A DNA stretch of 64,000 nucleotides from Massilia sp. Leaf139 (GCF_001424165.1 NZ_LMOJ01000012.1:310863-374862), one strand, 5' to 3'; positions 45,609-54,884 are shown, numbered from the stretch's first letter. The notes: generated by a model not told the origin, from the sequence alone. Program-made: numbers and translations.

Positions 45609-46999
45609 GCGCGCGCCTCACCGCCGCGTCCGGAGCGCCGCATTCTCCAGCGCCGTTCGATGGCGTGCAGCCAGCGCGGCGCCTGGGCATCGCGCTCCCA
45701 GTCGTTCACGGTGTCGTCGAGCTGGCGCCGCTGCGCCTCCGGCAGATCGAGCGGCCGGGCCGGGTCGGCAAGGAAGCGCTGCGCTAGCCGATGGCCGAGG
45801 ACGCGTGCGCCCAGACGCAGGAGCGACCAGCGGCGCGAGAGCGGCCTTGTCACCGTGTCGGCAGCGCGCGCCAACGCGAACAGCAGGCGCGCACGCAGCG
45901 GCGGGCGGCCGTCCAGGCCCAGGGCGCGCAGGCTCGCGGGCGTGCACAGGCGCCGCGCCAGCAGCAGCGGGAAGGCAGCCGAGCCGCGCTCGTCCTGCAG
46001 CATGCGCTCCAGGGCCGCGCCCATCGCCGGACGCGGGTCGATCGCTTTTCCGAAGGCGGGCGCCGTGCCCTTGCGCGCGGGCCCCGCATAGCGGGCCTCG
46101 GCGCCGGCACGCGCCACCTGTTGCATGCGCGCGAAGCTCGCCGCCGCTTCCTTGGCCGATGCCGTCAGCAAGGCCTCTTCGATGCCGAGCAGGTAGCCGA
46201 TCACGTTCCAGGCATGCAGCCAGGCGCCCGCTTCCTGCCTGGCGAGAGGAGCGCCGAGGCGGCGCAGGCCGTGCGGGAAGACGTGCTGCCAGGTCAGCAG
46301 CCAGTAGGCCAGCTCTTCCTGGTTGCGCGGTAGGCCGTTGGCGCGCACGTCCCAGCCGCGCGCGAACAAAGTGCGGTAGCGCTCGTCACCCTCGGGGCGC
46401 AGGGCCGGCACCGCGGCGCCGTGCGCCAGGGCCTCGGCCGGGTTGCCGCGCACGACCAGGTGGCGGATCAGCGCATGCGTGAGGCGCAGCCGCAGCAGCT
46501 GCGCCAGGCCGGCGCCGCCGGGTTCCAGCAGGCCGCCCGGCAGCAGCGCCGCGAACAGCAGGCTTGCGGCCGCACGCAGGCGTTCGTCGGCCGGCTGCGC
46601 CAGCGGATCGACCGCCGCATCCAGTTCCGGCAGGATGGCGCAGGCCAGCAGCGTGGGCGCGAGCATGCCCGCCTCCGCGAACACGCCTTCGGCGCAGCCG
46701 ATCTTGCCGGCGTCCAGCCAGGCCGGCAATTGGCGCGCTGCGCGCACGTAGTCTTCCAGCGCCGCGGCGATCGGCGCCGGCGTCGCCGCATCGGCACGCC
46801 AGCTTGCCAAGGCGCCGTTGCTGTCCCAGCCCGCCAGCGCACGTTCGACGAGGGCGACCGCTTCCCAGCGCGTCACGGACGGTGTGCCGTCGCGCCACGC
46901 GCCCAGGATGCGGCTGATCGCCAGGTCGGCCAGCGGATCGGCGCGCAGGCGCGGATCGGCGGCGGCGGGATCGATGATGTCTTTAGAAAGCTCGCGCAT
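45605..46999 (-). CDS. MpaB/Lcp-like (DUF2236) oxygenase family protein
   Basis: This 464-residue protein has no signal peptide. The middle part fits the DUF2236 family, which includes latex-clearing protein Lcp and fungal MpaB: GCAEGVFAEAGMLAPTLLA, RLRLTHALIRHLV, GLPRNQEELAYWLLTWQH and HGLRRLGAPLARQEAGAWLHAWNVIGYLLGI. R170 and T174 keep the R-x3-T spacing known from Lcp near the heme. I cannot place the axial His with confidence. These b-heme enzymes split isoprenoid or other alkene bonds. It starts 19 nt after the TonB-receptor gene and overlaps the kinase start. Assignment to the family is fairly sure, the reaction is not. Confidence 0.78.
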   Translation of the reverse strand: MRELSKDIIDPAAADPRLRADPLADLAISRILGAWRDGTPSVTRWEAVALVERALAGWDSNGALASWRADAATPAPIAAALEDYVRAARQLPAWLDAGKIGCAEGVFAEAGMLAPTLLACAILPELDAAVDPLAQPADERLRAAASLLFAALLPGGLLEPGGAGLAQLLRLRLTHALIRHLVVRGNPAEALAHGAAVPALRPEGDERYRTLFARGWDVRANGLPRNQEELAYWLLTWQHVFPHGLRRLGAPLARQEAGAWLHAWNVIGYLLGIEEALLTASAKEAAASFARMQQVARAGAEARYAGPARKGTAPAFGKAIDPRPAMGAALERMLQDERGSAAFPLLLARRLCTPASLRALGLDGRPPLRARLLFALARAADTVTRPLSRRWSLLRLGARVLGHRLAQRFLADPARPLDLPEAQRRQLDDTVNDWERDAQAPRWLHAIERRWRMRRSGRGGEARA

Positions 47000-47018
47000 G
47001 TCGCTGATGTCCCCGCCC

Positions 47019-49259
47019 TCAGAACCGGTAATCGACGCGCAGCGCCAGCGCGCGCGGCTCGCTCGGCACGGTCATGCCGAAGCTGTCGATGTTCACCGGC
47101 TCGACCTTGTTCTCCAGGTTTTTCACGCGCAGCAGCACGCTCCAGGGCGAGTTCGATGGCTGGTAGCCGAGTTTCAATTCCGTCTCGCTGCGTCCCGGGA
47201 TGCGGTAGCGCAGCAGCTGGTTCGGCACGCCGAGCGTCCAGTCGCTGCCGATGCGCGTAAAGGCGCCGGCGCTCAGGCGGCCGTCGCGCAGGATGAAGCC
47301 ATGCTCGTAGCCGAGGGTGAGCACGGTACGCGGCGCGCGATCGAGCTGGTAGCCGGCCCAGGAATGCACGCCGTCCGGGCTGTAGGCCAGGTAGTGCGCG
47401 TCAAGCAGGGCCAGCGTGGCGTCCAGGCGCCCGTTCGTCGTCGGCTTGAAGGCCGCTTCGATCTCCAGCCCCTTGACGCTGGCGGCGCCGGCATTGCTGG
47501 TGAAGAAGCGCGGCACGCCCTGCATGATGGCCACGCCCGACAGCTGCAAATTGTCGTAGGCGTAGCGGAAGGCGCTGAGGTTCAAACTGGCGCGGTTGTG
47601 CCAGAAGCGGCTTTTCAGGCCGACTTCGTGGGCGGTCAGGGTTTCGGGACGGTAGACCAGGGTCGACTCGGGCACGGCCAGCATGTCCGGGCAGGCGACG
47701 CCGAGTGCGCTGGTGCCGGCCAGGCAGCCGTCGTTGAAGCCGCCCGCCTTGTAGCCGGTCGAGACGGTGGCATACAGCAGGGTCGACGGCGCGAGATCGA
47801 ACTCGGCGCCGAGGCGCCAGGTGGTCTTGCTGGTCGCCAGCGTCGCTGCGTTCGGCAGCGTCAGGTCGGTGGCGGGATTGAAGACGGCTTCCCCCTGCAG
47901 GTTGGTGGCGCCGTAGCGCGACTTGCGGTCCTCGGTGCGGCGCGCGCCCACGGTCAGGCGCAGGTGGTCGACAGCGCGCCAGGTCAGCTGGCCGAAGACG
48001 GCGCGGCTGCTGGAGACGGCCGGGTTCAAGGGGAACACGTAATACGGCGGCAGCCCGATCGGCTCGAGGTCGCGGAAGACCGCCAGCTGTTCCATCTCCT
48101 CGCGGAACCAGTAGACGCCGGCCTGGCCCGAGACCGGGCCGCTGCCCTTGGTCGCCAGGCGCAGCTCGTGCGAGTCCTGGGTGTAGGCGCCGTCGAAGTC
48201 CTGGCGCACGCCCAGCGCGAAGCCCGGCATGATGCGGTAATAGTAGTTGACCAGGAAATCGTGGTCGAAGCGGCGGCGCGAACCCAGATAGTGCAGCGTG
48301 GCCGGGCCCAGATCCCAGGCCAGATCGAGACCGAGCCCGGTGCTGGCGCGGCGGCTGTGGCCCTGCTCCGGCACGCCGTTGGGCGCAATGAAGCCGTTGG
48401 TCAGGCGCGCGCTCGTGCCGGCGTCGAACGGGGCCGGGGTACCGGTCTCGATGCCGCGATAGAAATTCGTGTCGGGGACGATGACGTCGTTGTTGTCGCG
48501 CTGGACGCTGCGGTCGAAGCGCAGCAGCGCCTTGGCCGAGCCCAGCGCCAGCCTGGCCGACAGGCGCGCCGAGCGGTTGTCGCGATCCAGGCCGAGCGTA
48601 TGCGGCGTGCCCTGTTCGTTGCGCAGCAGGCTGTCGCGGCCGCTGGCCGAGACGGCGGCGCGCAGGGCCAGGGCCTCGTTCACCGGCACGTTGAGCATGG
48701 CGTCGAGCTTGCGGCTGCCGTGCTTGCCCATCTCGGCGCCGGCTTCGCCCTCGAAGCGCGCCGTCGGCGCCCGCGAAATCACGTTGACGACGCCGGCCGT
48801 CGTGTTGCGTCCGTAGAGCGTGCCCTGCGGGCCGCGCAGCACTTCGATGCGTTCGACGTCGAGGAAGTCCAGGTTCTGGCCGTGCGGGCGCGCGATGTAC
48901 ACGCCGTCGAGCATGAAGGCGCTTGATCCCTCGCCCTTGTCGGTGGCGTCGGCATTCGAGACGCCGCGGATCGTGATCCTCAGGCCGTCGGCCGCGCCGC
49001 CAAGCGCGATGCCGGGCAGGCGCGCGCCGATGTCCGACGGGCGTTCGAGTCCGGCGGCGGCCAGCGCGGCGCCGTCGACGACGGCCACCGAGACCGGCGT
49101 CTTCGATTCGGCACTGCTGGTGCGCTGGGCGGTGACGACGACTTCCTGGAGCTGGCCGGCGGCGTCTGCTTCCTGCGCCGGCGCGGCGGCGCTCCAGGCG
49201 AATCCCGCGACGGCAACCGCCAACGACAAATGGTTCGACCGAACCTGGCGGTTGGACAT
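47019..49259 (-). CDS. TonB-dependent outer-membrane receptor
   Basis: This 746-residue receptor has a signal peptide (about 1-28, ending APAQEA), a TonB-box-like LQEVVVTAQR, a plug domain with FLDVERIEVLRGPQGTLYGRNTTAGVVNVIS, and a C-terminal beta-barrel ending in RVDYRF with the terminal Phe. The plug and barrel type are those of the FecA/CirA-like group common in carbohydrate, siderophore and hydrophobic substrate uptake. The start at 49259 follows AGGGGAAAGC. It is the first gene of the receptor-oxygenase-kinase-cyclase operon, so its ligand is likely linked to the oxygenase substrate or the kinase signal. Confidence 0.94.
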   Translation of the reverse strand: MSNRQVRSNHLSLAVAVAGFAWSAAAPAQEADAAGQLQEVVVTAQRTSSAESKTPVSVAVVDGAALAAAGLERPSDIGARLPGIALGGAADGLRITIRGVSNADATDKGEGSSAFMLDGVYIARPHGQNLDFLDVERIEVLRGPQGTLYGRNTTAGVVNVISRAPTARFEGEAGAEMGKHGSRKLDAMLNVPVNEALALRAAVSASGRDSLLRNEQGTPHTLGLDRDNRSARLSARLALGSAKALLRFDRSVQRDNNDVIVPDTNFYRGIETGTPAPFDAGTSARLTNGFIAPNGVPEQGHSRRASTGLGLDLAWDLGPATLHYLGSRRRFDHDFLVNYYYRIMPGFALGVRQDFDGAYTQDSHELRLATKGSGPVSGQAGVYWFREEMEQLAVFRDLEPIGLPPYYVFPLNPAVSSSRAVFGQLTWRAVDHLRLTVGARRTEDRKSRYGATNLQGEAVFNPATDLTLPNAATLATSKTTWRLGAEFDLAPSTLLYATVSTGYKAGGFNDGCLAGTSALGVACPDMLAVPESTLVYRPETLTAHEVGLKSRFWHNRASLNLSAFRYAYDNLQLSGVAIMQGVPRFFTSNAGAASVKGLEIEAAFKPTTNGRLDATLALLDAHYLAYSPDGVHSWAGYQLDRAPRTVLTLGYEHGFILRDGRLSAGAFTRIGSDWTLGVPNQLLRYRIPGRSETELKLGYQPSNSPWSVLLRVKNLENKVEPVNIDSFGMTVPSEPRALALRVDYRF

Positions 49260-49441
49260 GCTTTCCCCTGATTGTTTTATGTGGACATACGACGCCTGGT
49301 TGTGGCGCCTGCCCACTGTGTGTTTAATTTAAATCAACACATCTTTTGATTGGGCGTGAATCAGAGGAGTTTATCAGTTCATTCCGTTAGGAAATAGTCT
49401 CTTGAACGAATGCGTGGGCGGGCAACAACTGTCGGGCTGAT

Positions 49442-49497
49442 GCGTTATGCATGAAATAAGTAATCCGGCTCTGGATTATGAATGCGGTGCATAACGC
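49442..49497 (-). promoter_or_regulatory. Nested hairpin upstream of the TonB-receptor operon
   Basis: An outer perfect 10-bp inverted repeat (GCGTTATGCA at 49442-49451 with TGCATAACGC at 49488-49497) encloses an inner stem TAATCC-ggctct-GGATTA (49461-49478). It ends next to the stop codon of the upstream hydrolase and lies about 185-240 bases before the receptor start. It lacks a T run, so it may be an operator or leader structure rather than a terminator. Confidence 0.5.
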
Positions 49498-50265
49498 CTA
49501 CTGTCGTGCCCACGCCAACGCCTGCAGGTAGCCGGGGCTCTCCGAAATCGTGTTGTGGCCGGCCCCGGCGATCACGACCTCGGCAGCGACGCCGTCAGCG
49601 AACGAGGCCAACAGCCGCGCCGTGCTCGCCGCGGGAATGACTTCGTCGTGCTGGGCCCGGATGACGAGCGTCGGCGCCTTTACCTGCGGTGCATGGCGCA
49701 GGGATTCGTAGCGGTCGCGCAGCAGCCAGCGCACCGGGAACAACGGGAACTGGCCGGCGGCCAGCGCCGCCAGGCTGTCGTAGGGCGTGACCAGCACCAG
49801 CTTCTGCGCCGGTCGCCGGCTCGCCACCTGCAGCGCGATGCCGGTGCCGAGGCTGCGCCCGACCAGCACTATTTCCAGATGCCCGGCGGCGACGCGGTCG
49901 AACAGGGACAAGGCGTCCGCCACCAGCGCCGCCTCGCTCGGTTTGCCCGTGCTGCCCGTGTAGCCGCGGTAGTGCAGCAGGTACAGCGCGTGCTCCGGAA
50001 AAGCCGCGTCGAGCTGGGGCAGGCTCATGCTGACGTCCTCGCCGTTGCCGCCGAGGTAGATCAGCGCCTGCCTCCCCGGATGGGGACGTTCAGACACTTT
50101 GACCATGGCGTCCGGCACGCTCAGGGTCGAGACTTTGGGCGCCGCGATCGCGGCCTGGGCCGGCGGGAAGTAGATCAGCGAGCGCTGGACGAGGAACAGG
50201 GCGAGGCAGGCGCCCAGGTAAAGGACGAGTACCAGCACCAGCAGGAAGCCCAGAGTTTTCTGCAT
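49498..50265 (-). CDS. Alpha/beta hydrolase, membrane-anchored
   Basis: This 255-residue protein has an N-terminal membrane helix (about 5-27) and an alpha/beta-hydrolase domain of the YfhR/Bem46 type. The nucleophile is in GRSLGTG, the acid in QHDEVIP, the His in GAGHNTIS, and YRGYTGSTG is the oxyanion-side motif. It faces the periplasm. It lies downstream of hldE and pilU-like genes at short distances. Substrate unknown. Confidence 0.88.
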   Translation of the reverse strand: MQKTLGFLLVLVLVLYLGACLALFLVQRSLIYFPPAQAAIAAPKVSTLSVPDAMVKVSERPHPGRQALIYLGGNGEDVSMSLPQLDAAFPEHALYLLHYRGYTGSTGKPSEAALVADALSLFDRVAAGHLEIVLVGRSLGTGIALQVASRRPAQKLVLVTPYDSLAALAAGQFPLFPVRWLLRDRYESLRHAPQVKAPTLVIRAQHDEVIPAASTARLLASFADGVAAEVVIAGAGHNTISESPGYLQALAWARQ

Positions 50266-50286
50266 GCCCTGCCAGCGCCCGGCGCC

Positions 50287-50763
50287 TCAGCCGGCACGTA
50301 CTTTCGTCAGCAGCTTGGTCGTCGAGCGGTCGTGCTCGAAGTCGATGGCGACCGCCTGGCCGCCGTAGGCCAGCACGGCCTGTCCTTCGGGAATCGCGCT
50401 CATGGCATAATCTCCGCCTTTGGCGTAGATCTCGGGACGCGCTTCGAGCACGGTTTCCAGCGCCGTGTCTTCATCGAACTCGACCACCAGGCTCACCGAT
50501 TCCAGCGCGGCCAGAACGGCCATGCGGTCGGTCAGGGTGTTCAGGGGGCGGTCGTCGCCCTTGCCCAGGCGCTTTACCGAGGCGTCGGTGTTCGCGGCGA
50601 CCACCAGCGAGGCGCCCAGTTCGCGCGCCTGCGCCAGATAGGTGACGTGGCCGCGGTGCAGGATGTCGAACACGCCGTTGGTCAGTACCACGGGTTTCGG
50701 GAGGGCGGCGACGCGCGCCTTGAGCTCGGCGCGCGAGCAGATCTTGGTTTCGAAATTCGGCAT
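50287..50763 (-). CDS. D-glycero-beta-D-manno-heptose 1-phosphate adenylyltransferase
   Basis: This 158-residue nucleotidyltransferase is of the HldE C-terminal (RfaE2) type. The HxGH-type motif is TNGVFDILHRGH (28-39), and SLVVEFDEDT and EIYAKGGDYA follow. It activates heptose phosphate for lipopolysaccharide core synthesis. In many betaproteobacteria the kinase (HldE N-terminal) half is a separate gene; it is not in this window. It starts four bases after the stop of the pilU-like gene. Confidence 0.95.
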   Translation of the reverse strand: MPNFETKICSRAELKARVAALPKPVVLTNGVFDILHRGHVTYLAQARELGASLVVAANTDASVKRLGKGDDRPLNTLTDRMAVLAALESVSLVVEFDEDTALETVLEARPEIYAKGGDYAMSAIPEGQAVLAYGGQAVAIDFEHDRSTTKLLTKVRAG

Positions 50764-50767
50764 GGTT

Positions 50768-51949
50768 TTATTGTGGAGTGGGGTCTTGCGGTTCTTCTTC
50801 CAGCATCATCGACAGCGGCGAGGCCTTGCCGCCGCCCTCGTCTGCTTCGCGCCGCTCGCCCGAGAGCTTGATCTGCAGGCGCAGGCCGTTGGCCGAGTCG
50901 GCGTTGCGGATCGCCTCGTCGTAGCTGATGTGGCCGTTGTTATAGAGCTCGTACAGCGCCTGGTCGAAGGTGCACATGCCCAGCTCGCGCGACTTGTGCA
51001 TGATCTCCTTGATGCTGTGGAAGTTCCCTTTCAGGATCATCTCGCCGATGGTCGGGGTATTCAGCAGGATTTCGATGGCGGCCTTGCGGCCCTTGCCGTC
51101 CTCGGTGCGCACCAGGCGCTGCGAGACGATGGCGCGCAGATTGGCCGATAGATCCATCAGCAGCTGGCTGCGGCGCTCTTCCGGGAAGAAGTTGATGATG
51201 CGATCCATCGTCTGGTTCGCGTTGTTCGCGTGCAGGGTGCCCAGGCACAGGTGGCCGGTCTCGGCGAAGGCGATGGCGTGTTCCATCGTCTCGGTGTCGC
51301 GGATCTCGCCGATCAGGATCACGTCCGGCGCCTGGCGCAGCGTGTTTTTCAGGGCGTTGTGCCAGGAATGGGTGTCGACGCCGACCTCCCTGTGCGTGAC
51401 CAGGCAGTTCTTGTTCTTGTGGACGTATTCGACCGGGTCTTCCACCGTGATGATGTGGCCGGCCGAATGGCTGTTGCGGTAGTCGATCATCGCCGCCAGC
51501 GTGGTGGACTTGCCGGAGCCGGTGCCGCCGACCACCAGCACCAGGCCGCGCTTGGTCATGACGACCTCCTTCAGCACCTCAGGCAACTCGAGCTTTTCGA
51601 AGTTCGGGATTTCGGACGCGATCGTGCGCACCACCATGCTCACGCTCTGCTGCTGCACGAAGACGTTCACGCGGAAGCGGCACACGTTCGGCAGCGAGAT
51701 CGCGAAATTGCATTCCATCTGCGCTTCGAACTCGGCGCGCTGGCGCTCATTCATCAGCGACAGGGCGAGCGCGCGCGTGACTTCGCCCGTCAGGCGCTGC
51801 TGGCTCATCGGTTTCATGGCGCCCTGGTGCTTCATGCTGGGAGGGAAATCGGCGGAAATGAACAGATCCGAGCCGCCCTGCTGGTGCATCACGGTGAGCA
51901 GCTTCTGGATATAGGCCAGCGCTTCGGCCGGGCCAAACGTGGTGGACAT
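50768..51949 (-). CDS. PilT/PilU-family pilus retraction ATPase (third paralogue)
   Basis: This 393-residue hexameric secretion ATPase has Walker A GGTGSGKST (141-149), an Asp box, Walker B LIGEIRDTETM and a His box TGHLCLGTLHANNANQT. It lacks the AIRNLIRE retraction motif of PilT and resembles PilU (HISYDEAIRNADSANGLRLQIK). The C-terminal tail (about 365-393) is acidic and Pro-rich. A PilT-PilU pair lies only 5 kb away, so this one is an extra. It is coupled to heptosyl-nucleotide and hydrolase genes. Confidence 0.93.
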   Translation of the reverse strand: MSTTFGPAEALAYIQKLLTVMHQQGGSDLFISADFPPSMKHQGAMKPMSQQRLTGEVTRALALSLMNERQRAEFEAQMECNFAISLPNVCRFRVNVFVQQQSVSMVVRTIASEIPNFEKLELPEVLKEVVMTKRGLVLVVGGTGSGKSTTLAAMIDYRNSHSAGHIITVEDPVEYVHKNKNCLVTHREVGVDTHSWHNALKNTLRQAPDVILIGEIRDTETMEHAIAFAETGHLCLGTLHANNANQTMDRIINFFPEERRSQLLMDLSANLRAIVSQRLVRTEDGKGRKAAIEILLNTPTIGEMILKGNFHSIKEIMHKSRELGMCTFDQALYELYNNGHISYDEAIRNADSANGLRLQIKLSGERREADEGGGKASPLSMMLEEEPQDPTPQ

Positions 51950-52122
51950 GCGTGCCTTTCGAGTGTCTTGGTGCGGTTGCCGGACAATTATTCACTGCCG
52001 ATATCGCCCGCCGGGCAATTATATCGACTAAGATTCTCGGGTAAATACTATTTCTCGGCCAGCCATGCCGGGCCATGGCAGCTTTATTATTGCATCAGTG
52101 CAATTCGACTGACCATTTTCCT

Positions 52123-53064
52123 ATGACACTCACCGAGCTGAAATACATCGTCGCCGTCGCGCGTGCCAAACACTTCGGCCACGCCGCCGAATCCTGCTTC
52201 GTCGCCCAGCCCACCCTGTCGGTCGCCATCAAGAAGCTCGAAGACGAGCTCGGCGTCACCCTGTTCGAACGCGGCGGCTCGGAAGTCTCGGTCACGCCGG
52301 TCGGCGCCCAGATCGTGGCCCAGGCCGAACGGGTGCTGGAACAGACCGCCGCGATCAAGGAACTGGCGAAACAGAACAAGGATCCGCTGGCCGGCCCGCT
52401 GCGCCTGGGCGTGATCTACACGATCGGGCCGTATCTGCTGCCGCCCCTGGTGAAAAACCTGATCGACAACGTGCCGCAGATGCCGCTCGTGTTGCAGGAA
52501 AATTTCACGGTCAAGCTGCTGGAATTGCTGCGCCAGGGCGAGCTCGACGCCGCCATCATGGCGCTGCCGCTGCCCGACCACGGCATGCTGATGCAGACCC
52601 TGTACGACGAACCCTTCGTCGTCGCCACCCCGCGTACCCATCCCTGGTCGAAGCGCCGCGAAATCCCGGCCGACGATCTGAAGGCGGAAACCATGCTGCT
52701 GCTGGGCAGCGGCCACTGCTTCCGCGACCAGGTGCTGGAAGTCTGCCCGGAAATGGCGCGTTTTTCCTCGCCAGGCAACGGCATGCAACGCACCTTCGAA
52801 GGCTCGTCGCTGGAAACGATCCGCCATATGGTGGCCAGCGGCATCGGCCTGACAGTCTTGCCGCGCGCTTCGGTGCGCGACATGGAGGACCCGAACGGCA
52901 TGCTCTCCTTCGTCCCCTTCACCAACCCGTCGCCCTCGCGCCGCGTGGTGATCGTCTGGCGCAAGAGTTTTACGCGGCGCGCGGCGATCGAGGCGGTGTG
53001 CAATGCAGTGGCGCAGTGCGATTTGCCGGGCGTCGACATGCTCGCGCTCGACAAGGCCGCGTGA
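52123..53064 (+). CDS. oxyR: LysR-type redox regulator OxyR
   Basis: This 313-residue regulator has an N-terminal winged helix (LTELKYIVAVARAKHFGHAAESCFVAQPTLS). The redox pair is conserved at the E. coli numbering: C199 and C208 in GHCFRDQVLEVC. OxyR senses hydrogen peroxide through a disulphide between them and activates peroxide defence genes. The start at 52123 gives the canonical MTLTELKYI. No catalase or peroxidase gene lies next to it. It is divergent from the pilU-like gene. Confidence 0.97.
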   Translation: MTLTELKYIVAVARAKHFGHAAESCFVAQPTLSVAIKKLEDELGVTLFERGGSEVSVTPVGAQIVAQAERVLEQTAAIKELAKQNKDPLAGPLRLGVIYTIGPYLLPPLVKNLIDNVPQMPLVLQENFTVKLLELLRQGELDAAIMALPLPDHGMLMQTLYDEPFVVATPRTHPWSKRREIPADDLKAETMLLLGSGHCFRDQVLEVCPEMARFSSPGNGMQRTFEGSSLETIRHMVASGIGLTVLPRASVRDMEDPNGMLSFVPFTNPSPSRRVVIVWRKSFTRRAAIEAVCNAVAQCDLPGVDMLALDKAA

Positions 53065-53068
53065 TGGT

Positions 53069-53183
53069 GCGTGGACGGTTCCGCCGTCCACGCGTGCAAC
53101 GCACGTTCGCATTGACGGTCACGAATCGATTCGCATCCGCCGGTTGAACGCGTGGACGGGAGAACCCGTCCACCCTACGCAAA
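53069..53183. repeat. Two hairpin repeats after oxyR
   Basis: GCGTGGACGG and CCGTCCACGC (53069-53078 with 53084-53093) form a perfect 10-bp hairpin five bases past the oxyR stop. A second REP-like unit (about 53147-53183) has the same GTGGACGG stem and the shared CACCCTACG side. The first may terminate oxyR transcripts, though no T run follows. Confidence 0.75.
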
Positions 53184-53238
53184 CCCGGTAAAATCGCTGT
53201 CTTGCACACAATAATTCTTGCGCGACAAGAAGCGAACC

Positions 53239-54093
53239 ATGACCAAGCTGGCGCTCTATTTCCGGCTGATCCGCGCTGACAAGCCGATCGGCATCCTCCT
53301 TCTGTTGTGGCCGACCCTGTGGGCGTTGTGGATGGCGTCCGGCGGGGAGCCCGATCCCGTCATCGTCCTCATCTTCGTGCTCGGCACCGCGCTGATGCGC
53401 TCGGCCGGCTGCGCCATCAACGACTATGCCGACCGCGACTTCGACAAGCACGTCAAGCGCACCGTCGACCGGCCCCTGACGAGCGGCCGGATCAAGGGCT
53501 GGGAAGCGCTGATGGTGGCGGCGGTGCTGGCCATCGTCTCCTTCCTGCTGATCCTGCCGCTCAACACGCTCACCAAGCAGCTGTCGGTGCTGGCCGTGAT
53601 CGTGGCCGGCACCTATCCCTATTTCAAGCGCTTCTTCGCCATTCCCCAGGCCTATCTGGGCATCGCCTTCGGCTTCGGCATTCCGATGGCCTTTGCCGCC
53701 GTCCAGGACACCGTGCCTTCCGTGGCCTGGTGGCTGCTGGTGGCGAACGTGTTCTGGGCCGTGGCCTACGACACCGAATACGCGATGGTCGACCGCGACG
53801 ACGACCTGAAAATCGGCATCCGCACTTCGGCCATCACCTTCGGCCGCTTCGACGTCGCCGCGGTCATGCTGTGCTACGGCGTGGCCCTCGGCATCGACCT
53901 GGTCTGCGGCTGGATGCTGGGCCTGCGCTGGTGGTTCGTGGGCGGCGTGGCGGTGGCCGCCGGCATCGCCCTCTACCACTACACCCTGATCCGCGAACGC
54001 GACCGGATGCGCTGCTTCGCCGCCTTCCGCCACAACAATTGGTTGGGTGCGGCACTTTTTGCCGGTGTCGCGTTAGACTATGCATTAGGATAA
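53239..54093 (+). CDS. ubiA: 4-hydroxybenzoate octaprenyltransferase
   Basis: This 284-residue membrane prenyltransferase has nine helices and two aspartate motifs: NDYADRDFD (61-69) and [13 protein letters not shown] (177-189). It attaches the polyprenyl chain to 4-hydroxybenzoate in ubiquinone synthesis. The chorismate lyase gene ubiC is not adjacent here. The start at 53239 is preceded by AAGAAGCG. Confidence 0.97.
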   Translation: MTKLALYFRLIRADKPIGILLLLWPTLWALWMASGGEPDPVIVLIFVLGTALMRSAGCAINDYADRDFDKHVKRTVDRPLTSGRIKGWEALMVAAVLAIVSFLLILPLNTLTKQLSVLAVIVAGTYPYFKRFFAIPQAYLGIAFGFGIPMAFAAVQDTVPSVAWWLLVANVFWAVAYDTEYAMVDRDDDLKIGIRTSAITFGRFDVAAVMLCYGVALGIDLVCGWMLGLRWWFVGGVAVAAGIALYHYTLIRERDRMRCFAAFRHNNWLGAALFAGVALDYALG

Positions 54094-54177
54094 TATTGTC
54101 CGAAATGCACGACCCGTCATGCAGTGTTCCTTGCATGGACGCGGTCGCATCTCACACTTACATGAAGAGGACTCCCC

Positions 54178-54492
54178 ATGATGGAAAAAATCCCGACCCA
54201 GACCGGCGCCCGTGACCAGCTGCTGGCCGACCTGAAAACCGTCATCCAGGACGCCGAAGCCTGGCTGCGCCACGGCAGCTCGCTGACCGGCGAAGAGCTG
54301 ACCAAGGCGAAGGCCAAGTTCGAAGGCGCCATCGCCGGCGCCAAAGAGGGTCTGGCGAACCTGGAAGTCATCGAGAAGTCGAAAGCGGCCGCGAAAGCCA
54401 CCGACACCTATGTCAAGGACAATCCCTGGAAGGCGGTTGGCATCGGCGCCGCCGTCGGCGTCGTGCTGGGCATGCTGATCAACCGTCGCTGA
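54178..54492 (+). CDS. DUF883 family protein (ElaB/YqjD-like)
   Basis: This 104-residue protein has a helical N-terminal part (about 10-75) and a C-terminal membrane helix WKAVGIGAAVGVVLGMLINRR. This is the layout of ElaB/YqjD, tail-anchored inner-membrane proteins that bind ribosomes in stationary phase in E. coli. GAAGAGG lies seven bases upstream of the ATG. It is the first of three genes in YqjD-YqjE-YqjK order. Confidence 0.92.
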   Translation: MMEKIPTQTGARDQLLADLKTVIQDAEAWLRHGSSLTGEELTKAKAKFEGAIAGAKEGLANLEVIEKSKAAAKATDTYVKDNPWKAVGIGAAVGVVLGMLINRR

Positions 54493-54503
54493 TCGCGGCG
54501 CGA

Positions 54504-54884
54504 ATGGTCATCACCGAGACAATCGGCCGCATCGGCACCAACCTGGTCTCCATGGCGCGCACGCGCCTGGAACTGGCAGCCGTCGAGGCGCGCGAGGAAA
54601 CGCAGGCGATCCTGGGCTACGCCGCCTGGACGCTGCTGGCGGCCTTCCTCGGCGCCTTCGCCTTCATGCTGGCCGCCCTGTTCGTCATCGTGTTGTTCTG
54701 GGACGAGCACCGCTTGACCGCCATCGGCGCCATGGCCGGCGTGTTGCTGCTTGCCGCCGCGGCCATCCTGGCGAAGGTACGCGCCGGCTTCGCCGCCCGC
54801 GCCCCGATGCTGGCCGCCACGCGCGCCGAACTGGGCAAGGACATCGCCTTCATCAAGGGCACGGGAGCGCAGCATGAACAGTGA
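54504..54884 (+). CDS. Phage-holin-family (YqjE/DUF1469) membrane protein
   Basis: This 126-residue protein has an amphipathic N-terminus and two membrane helices (about 38-65 and 72-92). It matches YqjE-type proteins that are annotated as holin family 3 but are chromosomal. It overlaps the next gene by 11 bases. There is no other phage gene near, so a phage origin is not supported. Confidence 0.88.
   Translation: MVITETIGRIGTNLVSMARTRLELAAVEAREETQAILGYAAWTLLAAFLGAFAFMLAALFVIVLFWDEHRLTAIGAMAGVLLLAAAAILAKVRAGFAARAPMLAATRAELGKDIAFIKGTGAQHEQ

Noticed and set aside
46818..48926. 702-codon plus-strand open frame over the TonB receptor
   Set aside because: Shadow of the receptor gene; no ribosome site or domain pattern.
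54504..54884. Possible prophage because of a holin-family name
   Set aside because: The protein belongs to the chromosomal YqjE group and sits in the YqjD-YqjE-YqjK order; no other phage gene is present.
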